Source: Acidimicrobiia bacterium (GTDB lineage: Bacteria > Actinomycetota > Acidimicrobiia > Spongiisociales > Spongiisociaceae). From it: a stretch of 34,750 nt of DNA. The notes under the pieces are model-generated. The model searched no databases. It saw nothing but the letters and a program-made list of their open reading frames with translations, and had not been told where the DNA came from. Below, piece by piece: positions 26,328 to 34,750 of the stretch. The stretch covers positions 1-34,750 of the forward strand of contig VXRE01000057.1 of the NCBI GenBank assembly GCA_009838635.1, written 5' to 3'. Every line of letters starts with the position of its first letter. Within the stretch, counting starts at the first letter, position 1. The position numbers and the translations under genes are program-made.

Positions 26328-26449
26328 GATCTTGCTCCTCTCGCCTGCTCCAGCCGCCCGTCCACGGAACCCTCATCTGCCTGGGTGGGCACTTCCCGCG
26401 GTGCCCGACCGATGAGATCATGGCTGAACCACAGAGGCTAGGGCGCATG

Positions 26450-26719
26450 AACATGATCCAGACGGTTACCGGACCGATACACCCGGGGGTGAACGCCATC
26501 GCCATCCTCTGCCACGAGGGTCATGACCGCCAGATCGTGATGGCTCAGGATGTGGGTGTGCGGATGCCCTCACTCGAGATCGTCCGGCTGCCCGGGTTCC
26601 AGAAACGTAAGCCCTTGCAGCTGTCGGGGGGCCAGCAGCAGCGGGTGGCCCTTGCCCGGGCCTTGGTCAACGCCGACGCGCTGAGGCTACATCGCAGATC
26701 TGATCGGTCCGGGAGGTGA
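26450..26719 (+). pseudogene. Composite gene remnant (phosphotriesterase-like start fused to ABC ATPase signature region)
   Basis: [12 protein letters not shown] resembles phosphotriesterase-family N-termini; [29 protein letters not shown] is an ABC signature fragment with no Walker A or Walker B. Confidence 0.6.
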
Positions 26720-26921
26720 TGGGGTGACGATCAGGGGTTTCACGCAATGGCAACATGATTGCCGGCTCATGCAATTAGAACGCGGACGAGAGGGTGTAGG
26801 AGCCCGATGATCGGTAGTCTGACCCCTATACCCGGCGGCAAGGGCGCGCCCGTAGACCGGGTTACGCGTGCCGACACTCTGCCGGGGCGTCTATCGGCCC
26901 ATCTAGGGGAAGGAGGAGGTA

Positions 26922-28163
26922 GTGGAGAGGAAGAGTCGAGGGGGGCCCTCACTGGAGGAGACTCTGGAGACGAAGGTCGACCGCCATGACTTCTTGAAGA
27001 AGGCGGGTATGACGGTCGCCGCCGGTGGGTTGCTCACCACCATCGGCGCCTGCGGAACCGGAGAGTCCGAGGCCACCACCACCCAGGGGACGGGTTCGGC
27101 CACCACGGCCGGTGCCACCACTGACACAGCCCAGGAAGCGGTCGAGGTGGTGATGACCCAGGGCGGTCCCGAGATCGAATGGGAGATGGGCACCAGCTGG
27201 CCTCTGTCGCTGGACACCATCTACGGCGGTGCCGTGGAGTTCGCCCAGCGGGTCTCGGACATGACCGGCGGCCGGTTCACCATCACGCCGAGGGCGGCAG
27301 GCGAACTGGTACCGGGACTCGAGGTCCTGCAGAACGTCCAGCAGAACGCCATCCCGGCCGGCCATACCGCGTCGTACTACTACGTGGGCCTGAGCCCTGC
27401 CACGGCGTTCAACACGGCCCTGCCGTTCGGGTTCACCTACCGGCAGCAGAACGCGTGGATGTACGAGGGCGGCGGCTTGCAGCTGATGCAGGACTTCTAC
27501 GCGGATCGCTTCGGCGTGATCAACTTCCCGGCCGGTAATACCGGAGTCCAGATGGGCGGTTGGTTCAACAAGGAGATCAACTCCGCGGCGGACCTGCAGG
27601 GACTGCGAATGCGGATACCCGGCCTGGGAGGCAAGGTTATGGAGCGGCTCGGCGTCACCGTACAGGTGTTGCCCGGCGGTGAGATCTTCCAGGCACTCCA
27701 GACCGGCGCCATCGACGCCACCGAGTGGGTCGGCCCGTACGACGACACGACCATGGGATTCCATGACGTGTCCACGTATTACTACTACCCGGGATGGTGG
27801 GAGCCGGGCCCCGAGCTCGATGTCTTCATCCCGCTGGACGAGTGGAACCAGCTGCCCGAGGAGTACCAGGCGATAGTCCAGGCGGCCGCGTACGCGGCCA
27901 ACGCCACCATGATGGCGCGCTACGACGCCAAGAACCCGGCTGCTCTCCAGACGGTTCTCGAGTCGGGTATCGAGCTGCGGCCCTTCCCGGACGACGTGAT
28001 GCAGGCTTCGGAGGATGCCGCGTTCGAGCTCTTCGACGAGACCGCGGCCGACAATGATGACTTCAGCACCATCTTCGGGCATTGGAGCGCCTTCCGCGAC
28101 GGCATCACCCAGTGGCACGGTCTCGCCGAGACTGCCATGGTCAGCTGGACCGGACGGAACTAG
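26922..28163 (+). CDS. TRAP transporter solute-binding protein (DctP family)
   Basis: [88 protein letters not shown]. Confidence 0.92.
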   Translation: MERKSRGGPSLEETLETKVDRHDFLKKAGMTVAAGGLLTTIGACGTGESEATTTQGTGSATTAGATTDTAQEAVEVVMTQGGPEIEWEMGTSWPLSLDTIYGGAVEFAQRVSDMTGGRFTITPRAAGELVPGLEVLQNVQQNAIPAGHTASYYYVGLSPATAFNTALPFGFTYRQQNAWMYEGGGLQLMQDFYADRFGVINFPAGNTGVQMGGWFNKEINSAADLQGLRMRIPGLGGKVMERLGVTVQVLPGGEIFQALQTGAIDATEWVGPYDDTTMGFHDVSTYYYYPGWWEPGPELDVFIPLDEWNQLPEEYQAIVQAAAYAANATMMARYDAKNPAALQTVLESGIELRPFPDDVMQASEDAAFELFDETAADNDDFSTIFGHWSAFRDGITQWHGLAETAMVSWTGRN

Positions 28164-28270
28164 CCGGCGACCCGGCCACCCGTCCCTGAGCGGGCGGTAA
28201 GCAGGACAAGCAGGGCAGACGGGGCGCCGATGTCGCCTCGTGCGGGGCGCAGGTAGGATCGGCGCGCACT

Positions 28271-29242
28271 ATGTCACCCGATACCCTCCTGCGCCTCTAC
28301 CGGCGGATGGTGCGCATCCGGATCTTCGAGGAGAAGGTCCAGGAACTCCACAGGCTGGGCAAGCTGCCCGGATTCGTCCATGTCTACGTGGGTGAGGAGG
28401 CGGTGGCGGTCGGCGCCTGCAGCGTGCTGCGTGACACCGACCACATCACCAGCACCCACCGGGGCCACGGTCACTGCATCGCCAAGGGGGCCGATGTCGC
28501 CCCGATGATGGCCGAACTGTTCGGGCGGGCGGATGGCTACTGCCGGGGCAAGGGCGGTTCGATGCACATCATCGACACCAGCCTGGGGATCCTCGGCGCC
28601 AACGGTATCGTCGGCGGCGGGATCCCGATGGCGACCGGGTCGGGCATCGCCGACGAGGTGCTGGGCCGGGACGGGGTCACCGTTTGCTTCTTCGGGGACG
28701 GCGCCGCCAACCAGGGCGTCCTGCTCGAGGCCCTCAACCTGGCCGCTATATGGAAGCTCCCGGTGGTCTACCTGTGCGAGTCCAACCAGTACATGGAGTT
28801 CACGCCGACCACGGACCTCACGGCCGGGAGGATCTTCCGCCGGGGCGAGCCCTTCGGGGTCGCCAGCATGGAGGTCGACGGGAACGACGTCCTGGAGGTC
28901 AGGCGGGTGGTCGGCGAGGCCGTCGACCGGGCCCGGCGCGGGGAAGGACCTACCCTGATCGAGGCGATCACCTACCGCCTCTCGGGTCACAGCGAGGGCG
29001 AGAGCGCCTTCGTGTCCGCCTACCGCACGGAGGAGGAGGTGGATAGCTGGAAGGCCCGCGATCCCATCACCCGCTTCCGGGACTTGCTGCAGACCGGAGC
29101 CGGGATCTCGGCCGCCCGACTCGACTCCATCGATGCGGAGGAACAGGAGGCCGTGAACGAGGCGGTGGTTTTCGCCGAGTCCAGCCCCTTCCCGTCGCCC
29201 GACGAGGCGCTCGATCACGTCTTCGCCCCCGCAGGAGGATGA
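28271..29242 (+). CDS. ThDP-dependent 2-oxoacid/acetoin dehydrogenase E1 component, alpha subunit
   Basis: THRGHGHCIAKG, YCRGKGGSMHI, NGIVGGGIPMATG, FFGDGAANQG, ESNQY. Confidence 0.93.
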   Translation: MSPDTLLRLYRRMVRIRIFEEKVQELHRLGKLPGFVHVYVGEEAVAVGACSVLRDTDHITSTHRGHGHCIAKGADVAPMMAELFGRADGYCRGKGGSMHIIDTSLGILGANGIVGGGIPMATGSGIADEVLGRDGVTVCFFGDGAANQGVLLEALNLAAIWKLPVVYLCESNQYMEFTPTTDLTAGRIFRRGEPFGVASMEVDGNDVLEVRRVVGEAVDRARRGEGPTLIEAITYRLSGHSEGESAFVSAYRTEEEVDSWKARDPITRFRDLLQTGAGISAARLDSIDAEEQEAVNEAVVFAESSPFPSPDEALDHVFAPAGG

Positions 29243-30237
29243 GGATGGCGAGGGCGTATTTCATGGCGGCCATGAACCAGGCGCTCCGAGCCGCCATGGA
29301 GGAGGACGAGACGGTGATCGTGATGGGCGAGGACGTCGACCGTGGCGTCTTCGGCGTCACCCGGGGCCTGATCGACACCTTCGGCGCCAACCGGATCCGC
29401 AAGACACCCATTTCCGAGGCGGCATTCGTCGGCGGTGCCGTGGGCGCGGCCGCGGCGGGGCTGAAGCCGTTCGCCCACGTGATGTTCTCCAGCTTCTTCT
29501 ACGTGGCCATGGATCAGGTGGCCAACCAGGCCGCCCGCCTTCGCTACATGTCGGGGGGCCAGGTGGAGCTCCCCATCGTCTATTTCGCCGGGACCGGGCC
29601 GTCCGGTTCCGCCGCCGCCCAGCACTCGGAGAACCCCCACTCGATCCTGATGCACACCGCCGGCCTCAAGGTGGTGATGCCGAGCACCCCCTACGACGCC
29701 AAGGGCCTGATGATGGCCGCCATCCGGGATCCCAACCCGGTGGTGTACCTGGCCGACCTGCGCCTCTCGCGCCGCCGCGAGTCCATCCCGGAGGACCCCT
29801 ACGAGATCCCGCTCGGGGTGGCGGACGTCAAGCGGCAGGGCGAGGACGTCACGGTCGTGGCGCTGGCTTCGCTGGTCCACGTGGCCGTCGACGTGGCCGG
29901 CAAGCTGGAGTCCGACGGGGTATCCGTGGAGGTCGTGGACCCGCGCAGCCTGGTGCCGCTCGACTGGGACACGATCGTCGCCTCGGTCCGCAAGACCGGG
30001 CGCCTGGTGGTGGCCGATCCGGCCCGCCGCCTGTGCGGCCTGGCCGCTGAGGTGATCGCCGGCGTGTCCGAGAGGGCCTGGGACTCCCTGCACTCCCGGC
30101 CATGCCGGGTCACCTGGCCGGACATTCCCGTTCCGTTCAGCCCCGTGCTCGAGGGAAGGCTCGACGTGGGCGCCGATGACCTGGAGCAGGCCATCCGGAC
30201 GACCATGGGCAGCCCGGTGGTGGCCGGCTCGGCGTGA
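29239..30237 (+). CDS. 2-oxoacid/acetoin dehydrogenase E1 component, beta subunit
   Basis: MGEDVDRGVFGVTRGL, TPISEAAFVGGAVGAAAAGLKPFAHVMF, transketolase C-terminal VVDPRSLVPLDWDTI; overlaps E1alpha by 4 nt. Confidence 0.93.
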   Translation: MRMARAYFMAAMNQALRAAMEEDETVIVMGEDVDRGVFGVTRGLIDTFGANRIRKTPISEAAFVGGAVGAAAAGLKPFAHVMFSSFFYVAMDQVANQAARLRYMSGGQVELPIVYFAGTGPSGSAAAQHSENPHSILMHTAGLKVVMPSTPYDAKGLMMAAIRDPNPVVYLADLRLSRRRESIPEDPYEIPLGVADVKRQGEDVTVVALASLVHVAVDVAGKLESDGVSVEVVDPRSLVPLDWDTIVASVRKTGRLVVADPARRLCGLAAEVIAGVSERAWDSLHSRPCRVTWPDIPVPFSPVLEGRLDVGADDLEQAIRTTMGSPVVAGSA

Positions 30238-30253
30238 GGGGAGGGAGGCCGGT

Positions 30254-30490
30254 ATGCAGGTGATACTTCCCAAATGGGGCGTGTCGATGCAGGACGCGGT
30301 GTTGATCCGCTGGCTGAAGGCGGTGGGTGCGCCGGTCGTCAAGGGCGAGCCCCTGGCCGAGTTCGAGACCGACAAGGTCGAGGTCGAGTTGGAGTCTCCG
30401 GCCTCGGGCGTCCTGACCCGGGTGTACGCCTCCGAGGATGACATCGTGGACGTCGGCGCTGTGATCGCCGAGATCCAAGAGACTCCCTAG
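30254..30490 (+). CDS. Stand-alone biotinyl/lipoyl domain protein
   Basis: 78 aa, PKWGVSMQDAVLIRWLKAVGAPVVKGEPLAEFETDKVEVELESPASGVL; lipoyl-Lys motif ETDKVEVE; no catalytic acyltransferase domain. Confidence 0.92.
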   Translation: MQVILPKWGVSMQDAVLIRWLKAVGAPVVKGEPLAEFETDKVEVELESPASGVLTRVYASEDDIVDVGAVIAEIQETP

Positions 30491-30497
30491 CCGGCCC

Positions 30498-32141
30498 TTG
30501 GCTGCGCCCGACTATCCCGGCGGTGACCTGGTTGTAGACCTTCTCGCCGCCCGGGGCGTGCGGCATGTCTTCTCTGTCTCCGGCGGACCTCTCAACCCCA
30601 TCTACCACGGCACCCTGCGCGCCCCGGTGAGGATCGTCCACACCCGGCACGAGGCGGCCGCCGCCTTCATGGCGGAGGGCACCGCCCGGGTGACCCGATC
30701 CCCCGGCGTGTGCGCGGTGACCCTCGGACCGGGGGTGACGAACACGGTCACACCCGCGCTGGCGGCCACCCGGGCCGGCGTGCCGTTCCTGATCCTGGGC
30801 GGCCAGGCCCCGGTGAGCATGCTCGACCGGGAGCCGATCATGTCGTTCGACCCCTTGCCGGTGATAGGGCCGGTCACCAAGTACGCCGCCCGGGTGGTCG
30901 ACCCCGCCCGGATCGAGGAGTACCTGGACGCCGCCTGGGCGGCCATGACGTCGGGACGTCCGGGTCCGGCCTTCCTGGAGATTCCGGTGGACGTGCTGGC
31001 CGGAGCCGCGCCACCGCCGTCGGCGAGGCGCGCCAGGGGCCGCCGGTCCGGTCCGGGGCTGGCGGCCGAGCAGGCCGAGCGGCTCCGGCATCTGGTCTCG
31101 GGCGCCCGGCGCCCCTTGCTGGTAGCCGGCGACGACATCCTGTGGTCGGGCGCCGATGGTGAACTGGCCGAGGCGGTCGACCACCTCCGGGTTCCCTTCG
31201 TCACCCTCCGGCTCGGTCGGGGCCTGATGGACGAGCGCCATCCCTGCTCCGCCGGAGTGGGTTACCTGGGATCGAACGCACCTCTCCGCAGCGCCCTCGC
31301 CCAGGCCGACCTGGTGCTGCTCATCGGCCACGAGTTCGAAGCCGACCTCGGGTACGGGGAGTCCGTCCGCGACGACGCGGTTGTGATCCAGTCGCATCCG
31401 GACCCGGGCGTGGTCGGCAAGTTCCTGCGGCCCGACCTCGGGCTGGTGGCCGGATCCGGCGCGGTGCTCGGCGCCCTGGCGACGTCCGATCCCGCCGGGT
31501 TCGACCGCACTTGGTGTGAGCGGGCGGCGCGGGATTGGCGCACCTGGCGGGACCGGGCGGCCGCGGCTCCCCGGCCTGAAGGCGGGGGGATACACCCGGC
31601 CCGGCTCTCGGCACTGCTCGAGGAAACGATGCCGCCCGGTACCACCTTCGTTACCTCCCACGGCAACATCGACTTCTGGGCCGACCCCGTGCTGAGGATC
31701 AGCCCGCCCTCCCGTTACCTGCGCGCCGGCCAGTCGGGTGCGCTGGGCGCGGAGATTCCGTTCGGGGTGGCGGCGAAGCTGGCCTCCCCGGCCGCAACGG
31801 TGGTCGTGGTCGTCGGTGACGGCGGGTTCGCATTCCACGGTCTGGAACTGGAGACGGCCCTCCGCTACGGGGCACCGGTAGTGGTGGTGGTCTACGACGA
31901 CGAGAAGTGGGGCGCCATCGCCCTACCGCAGCAGCGCGCCTACGGAACCGAGATCGAACTCGACCTGCCCCGCCGGGCGTGGTGGAGGGTCATGCGGGCG
32001 ATGGGCGGTCACGGCGAGTATGTCGACGAGGAGGCGGACCTGGGCGGTGCTCTACGCCGCGCCCTCGAGTCGGGACTACCCGCCGTCGTACAGGTCAAGG
32101 TACCGAGCGTCGAAGCGCCCTACGTGGAGTATCACTCGTAG
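30498..32141 (+). CDS. ThDP-binding enzyme of the acetolactate synthase/benzoylformate decarboxylase family
   Basis: VHTRHEAAAAFMAEGTAR, AVTLGPGVTNTVTPALAATRAGVPFLILGGQ, ThDP motif VVVGDGGFAFHGLELETALRYGAPVVVVVYDDEKWG; TTG start. Confidence 0.92.
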   Translation: MAAPDYPGGDLVVDLLAARGVRHVFSVSGGPLNPIYHGTLRAPVRIVHTRHEAAAAFMAEGTARVTRSPGVCAVTLGPGVTNTVTPALAATRAGVPFLILGGQAPVSMLDREPIMSFDPLPVIGPVTKYAARVVDPARIEEYLDAAWAAMTSGRPGPAFLEIPVDVLAGAAPPPSARRARGRRSGPGLAAEQAERLRHLVSGARRPLLVAGDDILWSGADGELAEAVDHLRVPFVTLRLGRGLMDERHPCSAGVGYLGSNAPLRSALAQADLVLLIGHEFEADLGYGESVRDDAVVIQSHPDPGVVGKFLRPDLGLVAGSGAVLGALATSDPAGFDRTWCERAARDWRTWRDRAAAAPRPEGGGIHPARLSALLEETMPPGTTFVTSHGNIDFWADPVLRISPPSRYLRAGQSGALGAEIPFGVAAKLASPAATVVVVVGDGGFAFHGLELETALRYGAPVVVVVYDDEKWGAIALPQQRAYGTEIELDLPRRAWWRVMRAMGGHGEYVDEEADLGGALRRALESGLPAVVQVKVPSVEAPYVEYHS

Positions 32142-32479
32142 CGGCTAGGTGATCCGTATGTCCATCAGAACGTGGCGTTCCTTACTCGAACCTACAAGCC
32201 CGCTAGGGGACCGGATCCGGGGTTCGCGGACGTTCCCGCCGGCGACCTTCCTGCCCCGATCCAATCGCTAGGGCCTGGTCGTCAGCTCTTGTTGGAGGGC
32301 CCTGACCGCTGGCCGCTGACCGCCCGAGCCCTTCGGTTCAAGGGCACCGCGGCTGAGTCGGCGGCGCCCGTGCGCCGGGCCGTTGCTATGATCATCGATT
32401 GCCGAGTTGAGTATGCGTTCAGCGCAGCGGCCTCAGTTACGGGTTGACTGTGGGGAACCCGATGTTCTGAAAGGGGGCC

Positions 32480-33181
32480 TTGGTGGCACGTGTCACCGAC
32501 CGACCAGCCTTCAGAATGACCGTAGGTTGGTTGCTGGTGGTCGGGACCGTCCTAAGCGTCCCGCTCGGCATCCTCGCTGTCTTCTCGCTGGAGCCCGAAG
32601 AGGGCACCGGTGTGGACAGCGCGATGTCTCACCTGATAGCGGATGGCGGCATATTCGTTGCTCTCGCGTTTCTGCTGGGAATGATCGGTGTGGAACGTGT
32701 ACTCCACGACGGGAAGAGCGTCGCTTATCTCAGGCAAGCAGGGCTGGTCGTGTTGTCCCTCGGCCTCATTTCGGAGGCGATATCGTGGACATTCACTCAC
32801 CTCCTGACCGCGCACCTCGACCGGGAACAGCCTGCCAGTACGTCTGAGCTGTTCAACACAGAGGGAACCCTGCTTGTCTCCTTCGGGGTCTCGTTCACGT
32901 TGATCGGCGTGGGACTGTTCGCGCTGGGAGCGATGGACGTTCGCTTGTTGGGACCAGATCGGGCATTGGCCACCGTTCTTGGAGTGGTCCCGGCCATCCT
33001 TGGTGCGTGCCTCCTGCTGATCGCACTACTAGGCGGCGGGGATGCGATCGGCTTGTATCAACTCGGTAGCGGCGTCCTGCTGCTACAGGTCATCTGGGTG
33101 TTCTTGATCGGGTTGGCCTTCATTCGGACCAAGCAGCCGGCCGACACGGGTCAAGAGACGGTAGGACAGCCGAGGAGTTGA
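32480..33181 (+). CDS. Uncharacterised multi-pass membrane protein
   Basis: 233 aa with about six hydrophobic segments; no family motif recognised. Start TTG 32480 or GTG 32483. Confidence 0.7.
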   Translation: MVARVTDRPAFRMTVGWLLVVGTVLSVPLGILAVFSLEPEEGTGVDSAMSHLIADGGIFVALAFLLGMIGVERVLHDGKSVAYLRQAGLVVLSLGLISEAISWTFTHLLTAHLDREQPASTSELFNTEGTLLVSFGVSFTLIGVGLFALGAMDVRLLGPDRALATVLGVVPAILGACLLLIALLGGGDAIGLYQLGSGVLLLQVIWVFLIGLAFIRTKQPADTGQETVGQPRS

Positions 33182-33369
33182 AGCCGCGACGCGGCGAGGC
33201 CGAGCCCTGCCGCCCGGCGCGCCGGAGGACAGAGGGGATCAAACCACCACCACGCAGTGCGCTGTGTCCATCGCCCAGTTATACGCTTTGTATGGTTTGG
33301 ATTATGTAGTTCAGGACGATTCTGGACTCCAGTTTGATAGCGACGTGCATTAGTGATGAGGTGATATCA

Positions 33370-34750
33370 CTAGTCCTCGTACATCAACCGGATGGCATCG
33401 GTTAGGTAGGTGCGGGCCTTGTCGGTGAGGCGCTTCCAGCCATAGGTGTCCAAGACGAAGCGCATCAGTTCCTCGTGGGTAGCGCCCGGATACACCTCGA
33501 GCCGGCGCTCCATCAGCGCCACCACCTCGTTCATCGGCACTTCGTAGAGATCACGGCTTCCGATCTCACGAACCAGGACCTCGGGACTTCCGGGGATCCG
33601 GAGAACCCGCTGGTACTCGCTGTCTCCAAGGCTTCCCAGCTCGTCGATCTGGGCCTGTCTCTGGTCGACAAGACGGTTGACAGCCTGATCCAGCCTGGAC
33701 CTGGCCAGCTTGGTGACCCGGGTGGAGCCCGATCCCCGTACGTAGACTTTGTAGGCCCGGTCGGTCGTAACCGGTCCTTCCGTCTCGATGATCCGCCGTA
33801 GCCCCGGGACGGCCCCGAACGGGTGGGTGGCACTGGGGTGAGGAAGCCCGTCCTCCTCCCATGCGGTGTAGGGAAGCAGCGCCTGGGAGGCCGGGTGCGG
33901 TCCGCTACGCCGGCGCGCGGCACCGGTCGGGGAAGGTGAGGACAGCACTCCGGAACCACCGCCACTCGAGACCGGGCTGACCGGGGCCTCGCCCCTCAGA
34001 ACGCGGGCCACGTCCTTCACGACGCTCTCCTGCGTACGGACCTGGGCTTCTGCGGCCCACCCGGCGATGTGCGGCGTCAGTACCACCTGGTCGAGCGCCA
34101 GTAGCGGGCTACCGGGAGCGAGCGGCTCCTCTTCGTACACGTCGAGGCCGGCGCCGGCGATCACTCCGTCGCGCAGAGCGGCCACCAGCGCCGCCTCGTC
34201 GAGGATGGGACCCCGGGCCGTGTTGACCAGATAGGCGGTGGGTTGCATCGCGGCGAGCTCGTCCGCGCCGATGAGGTGCCAGGTCTCGTCCGTGAGGGGG
34301 ACATGGACGGAGACGAAGTCGCTGCCGGCGAGCAACCCGGCCAGGTCGACAGGTGTTACGCCGGTCTCCTCGATGGCGTCCGGGGTCACGTAGGGGTCGC
34401 AAGCCTGGACCGCCATCCCGAACCCCAGGGCGCGCTGGGCCAGACGCCGCCCGATAGCGCCGAAGCCGATGATGCCCAGGGACTTGCCTTCCATCTCGAC
34501 TCCCATGAACCGCCACGGAGGGCTGCGGTCCCCTGCCACGAGGGCCGTGTGTGACGCCACCACGTTGCGAGCCAGGCACAGCATCAGGGCCATGGCGTGG
34601 TCGGCGACCGCGGCGGCCTGGGCCCCGGCCGCGTTCACGACCTTGACACCGCAGCCCGCGGCCGCCGGGAGGTCCACCTGGTCCATGCCGATGCCGATCC
34701 GGCCGATGACCTTGAGGCGCCGGCAACGCTCCAGAACGTCTCGCGTGAGC
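33370..34750 (-). CDS. D-isomer-specific 2-hydroxyacid dehydrogenase (SerA-like), 5' end beyond the window, with about 190-aa C-terminal extension
   Basis: KVIGRIGIGMDQVDLPAAAGCGVKVVNAAGAQAAAVADHAMALML, GKSLGIIGFGAIGRRLAQRALGFGM, VNTARGPILDEAALVAALRDGVIAGAGLDVYEEEPL, LTPHIAGW. C-terminal part is unrelated to ACT or intervening domains. Confidence 0.88.
   Translation of the reverse strand, partial: LTRDVLERCRRLKVIGRIGIGMDQVDLPAAAGCGVKVVNAAGAQAAAVADHAMALMLCLARNVVASHTALVAGDRSPPWRFMGVEMEGKSLGIIGFGAIGRRLAQRALGFGMAVQACDPYVTPDAIEETGVTPVDLAGLLAGSDFVSVHVPLTDETWHLIGADELAAMQPTAYLVNTARGPILDEAALVAALRDGVIAGAGLDVYEEEPLAPGSPLLALDQVVLTPHIAGWAAEAQVRTQESVVKDVARVLRGEAPVSPVSSGGGSGVLSSPSPTGAARRRSGPHPASQALLPYTAWEEDGLPHPSATHPFGAVPGLRRIIETEGPVTTDRAYKVYVRGSGSTRVTKLARSRLDQAVNRLVDQRQAQIDELGSLGDSEYQRVLRIPGSPEVLVREIGSRDLYEVPMNEVVALMERRLEVYPGATHEELMRFVLDTYGWKRLTDKARTYLTDAIRLMYED

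Noticed and set aside
30339-31838. 499-aa minus-strand ORF opposite the ThDP enzyme
   Set aside because: Antisense shadow of a convincing plus-strand gene.
33361-33370. GTGATATCAC palindrome next to the dehydrogenase stop codon
   Set aside because: Short palindrome without T-run or second site; too weak to call a terminator or operator.

Overview
High-GC actinobacterial-type chromosomal segment, probably Acidimicrobiia-like (inference). Left to right: (1) a truncated-looking ZnuA-like metal-binding lipoprotein with a 17/19 Fur-family box upstream; (2) a minus-strand tad/Flp pilus locus in the order seen around M. tuberculosis Rv3654c-Rv3661; (3) a plus-strand ABC-transporter plus reductive-pyrimidine-catabolism cluster (NMT1/THI5-type importer, beta-ureidopropionase-like amidohydrolase, class III aminotransferase, dihydropyrimidinase, CoA-acylating semialdehyde dehydrogenase, LLM-class oxidoreductase), interrupted by a G16-CG-C28 homopolymer palindrome and by a DUF222/13E12 HNH gene plus a DUF4268 gene; (4) a cupin, a PLP decarboxylase and an orphan HicB; (5) leuC-leuD-lgt; (6) a DAHP-synthase-fold/chorismate-mutase fusion preceded by a Tyr/Phe/Trp-containing leader peptide and a four-segment attenuator; (7) a Zn-dependent alcohol dehydrogenase, gene remnants, and an orphan TRAP SBP with E1alpha, E1beta, a free lipoyl domain and a ThDP enzyme; (8) a 2-hydroxyacid dehydrogenase with an unusual C-terminal extension. 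The strongest findings are the aromatic leader/attenuator (23797-23917) and the gene it precedes. That gene's DAHP-synthase domain has lost three of four metal ligands and most substrate-binding motifs, while its chorismate mutase domain looks intact. All calls come from reading the sequence and recalled family motifs; no searches were run.
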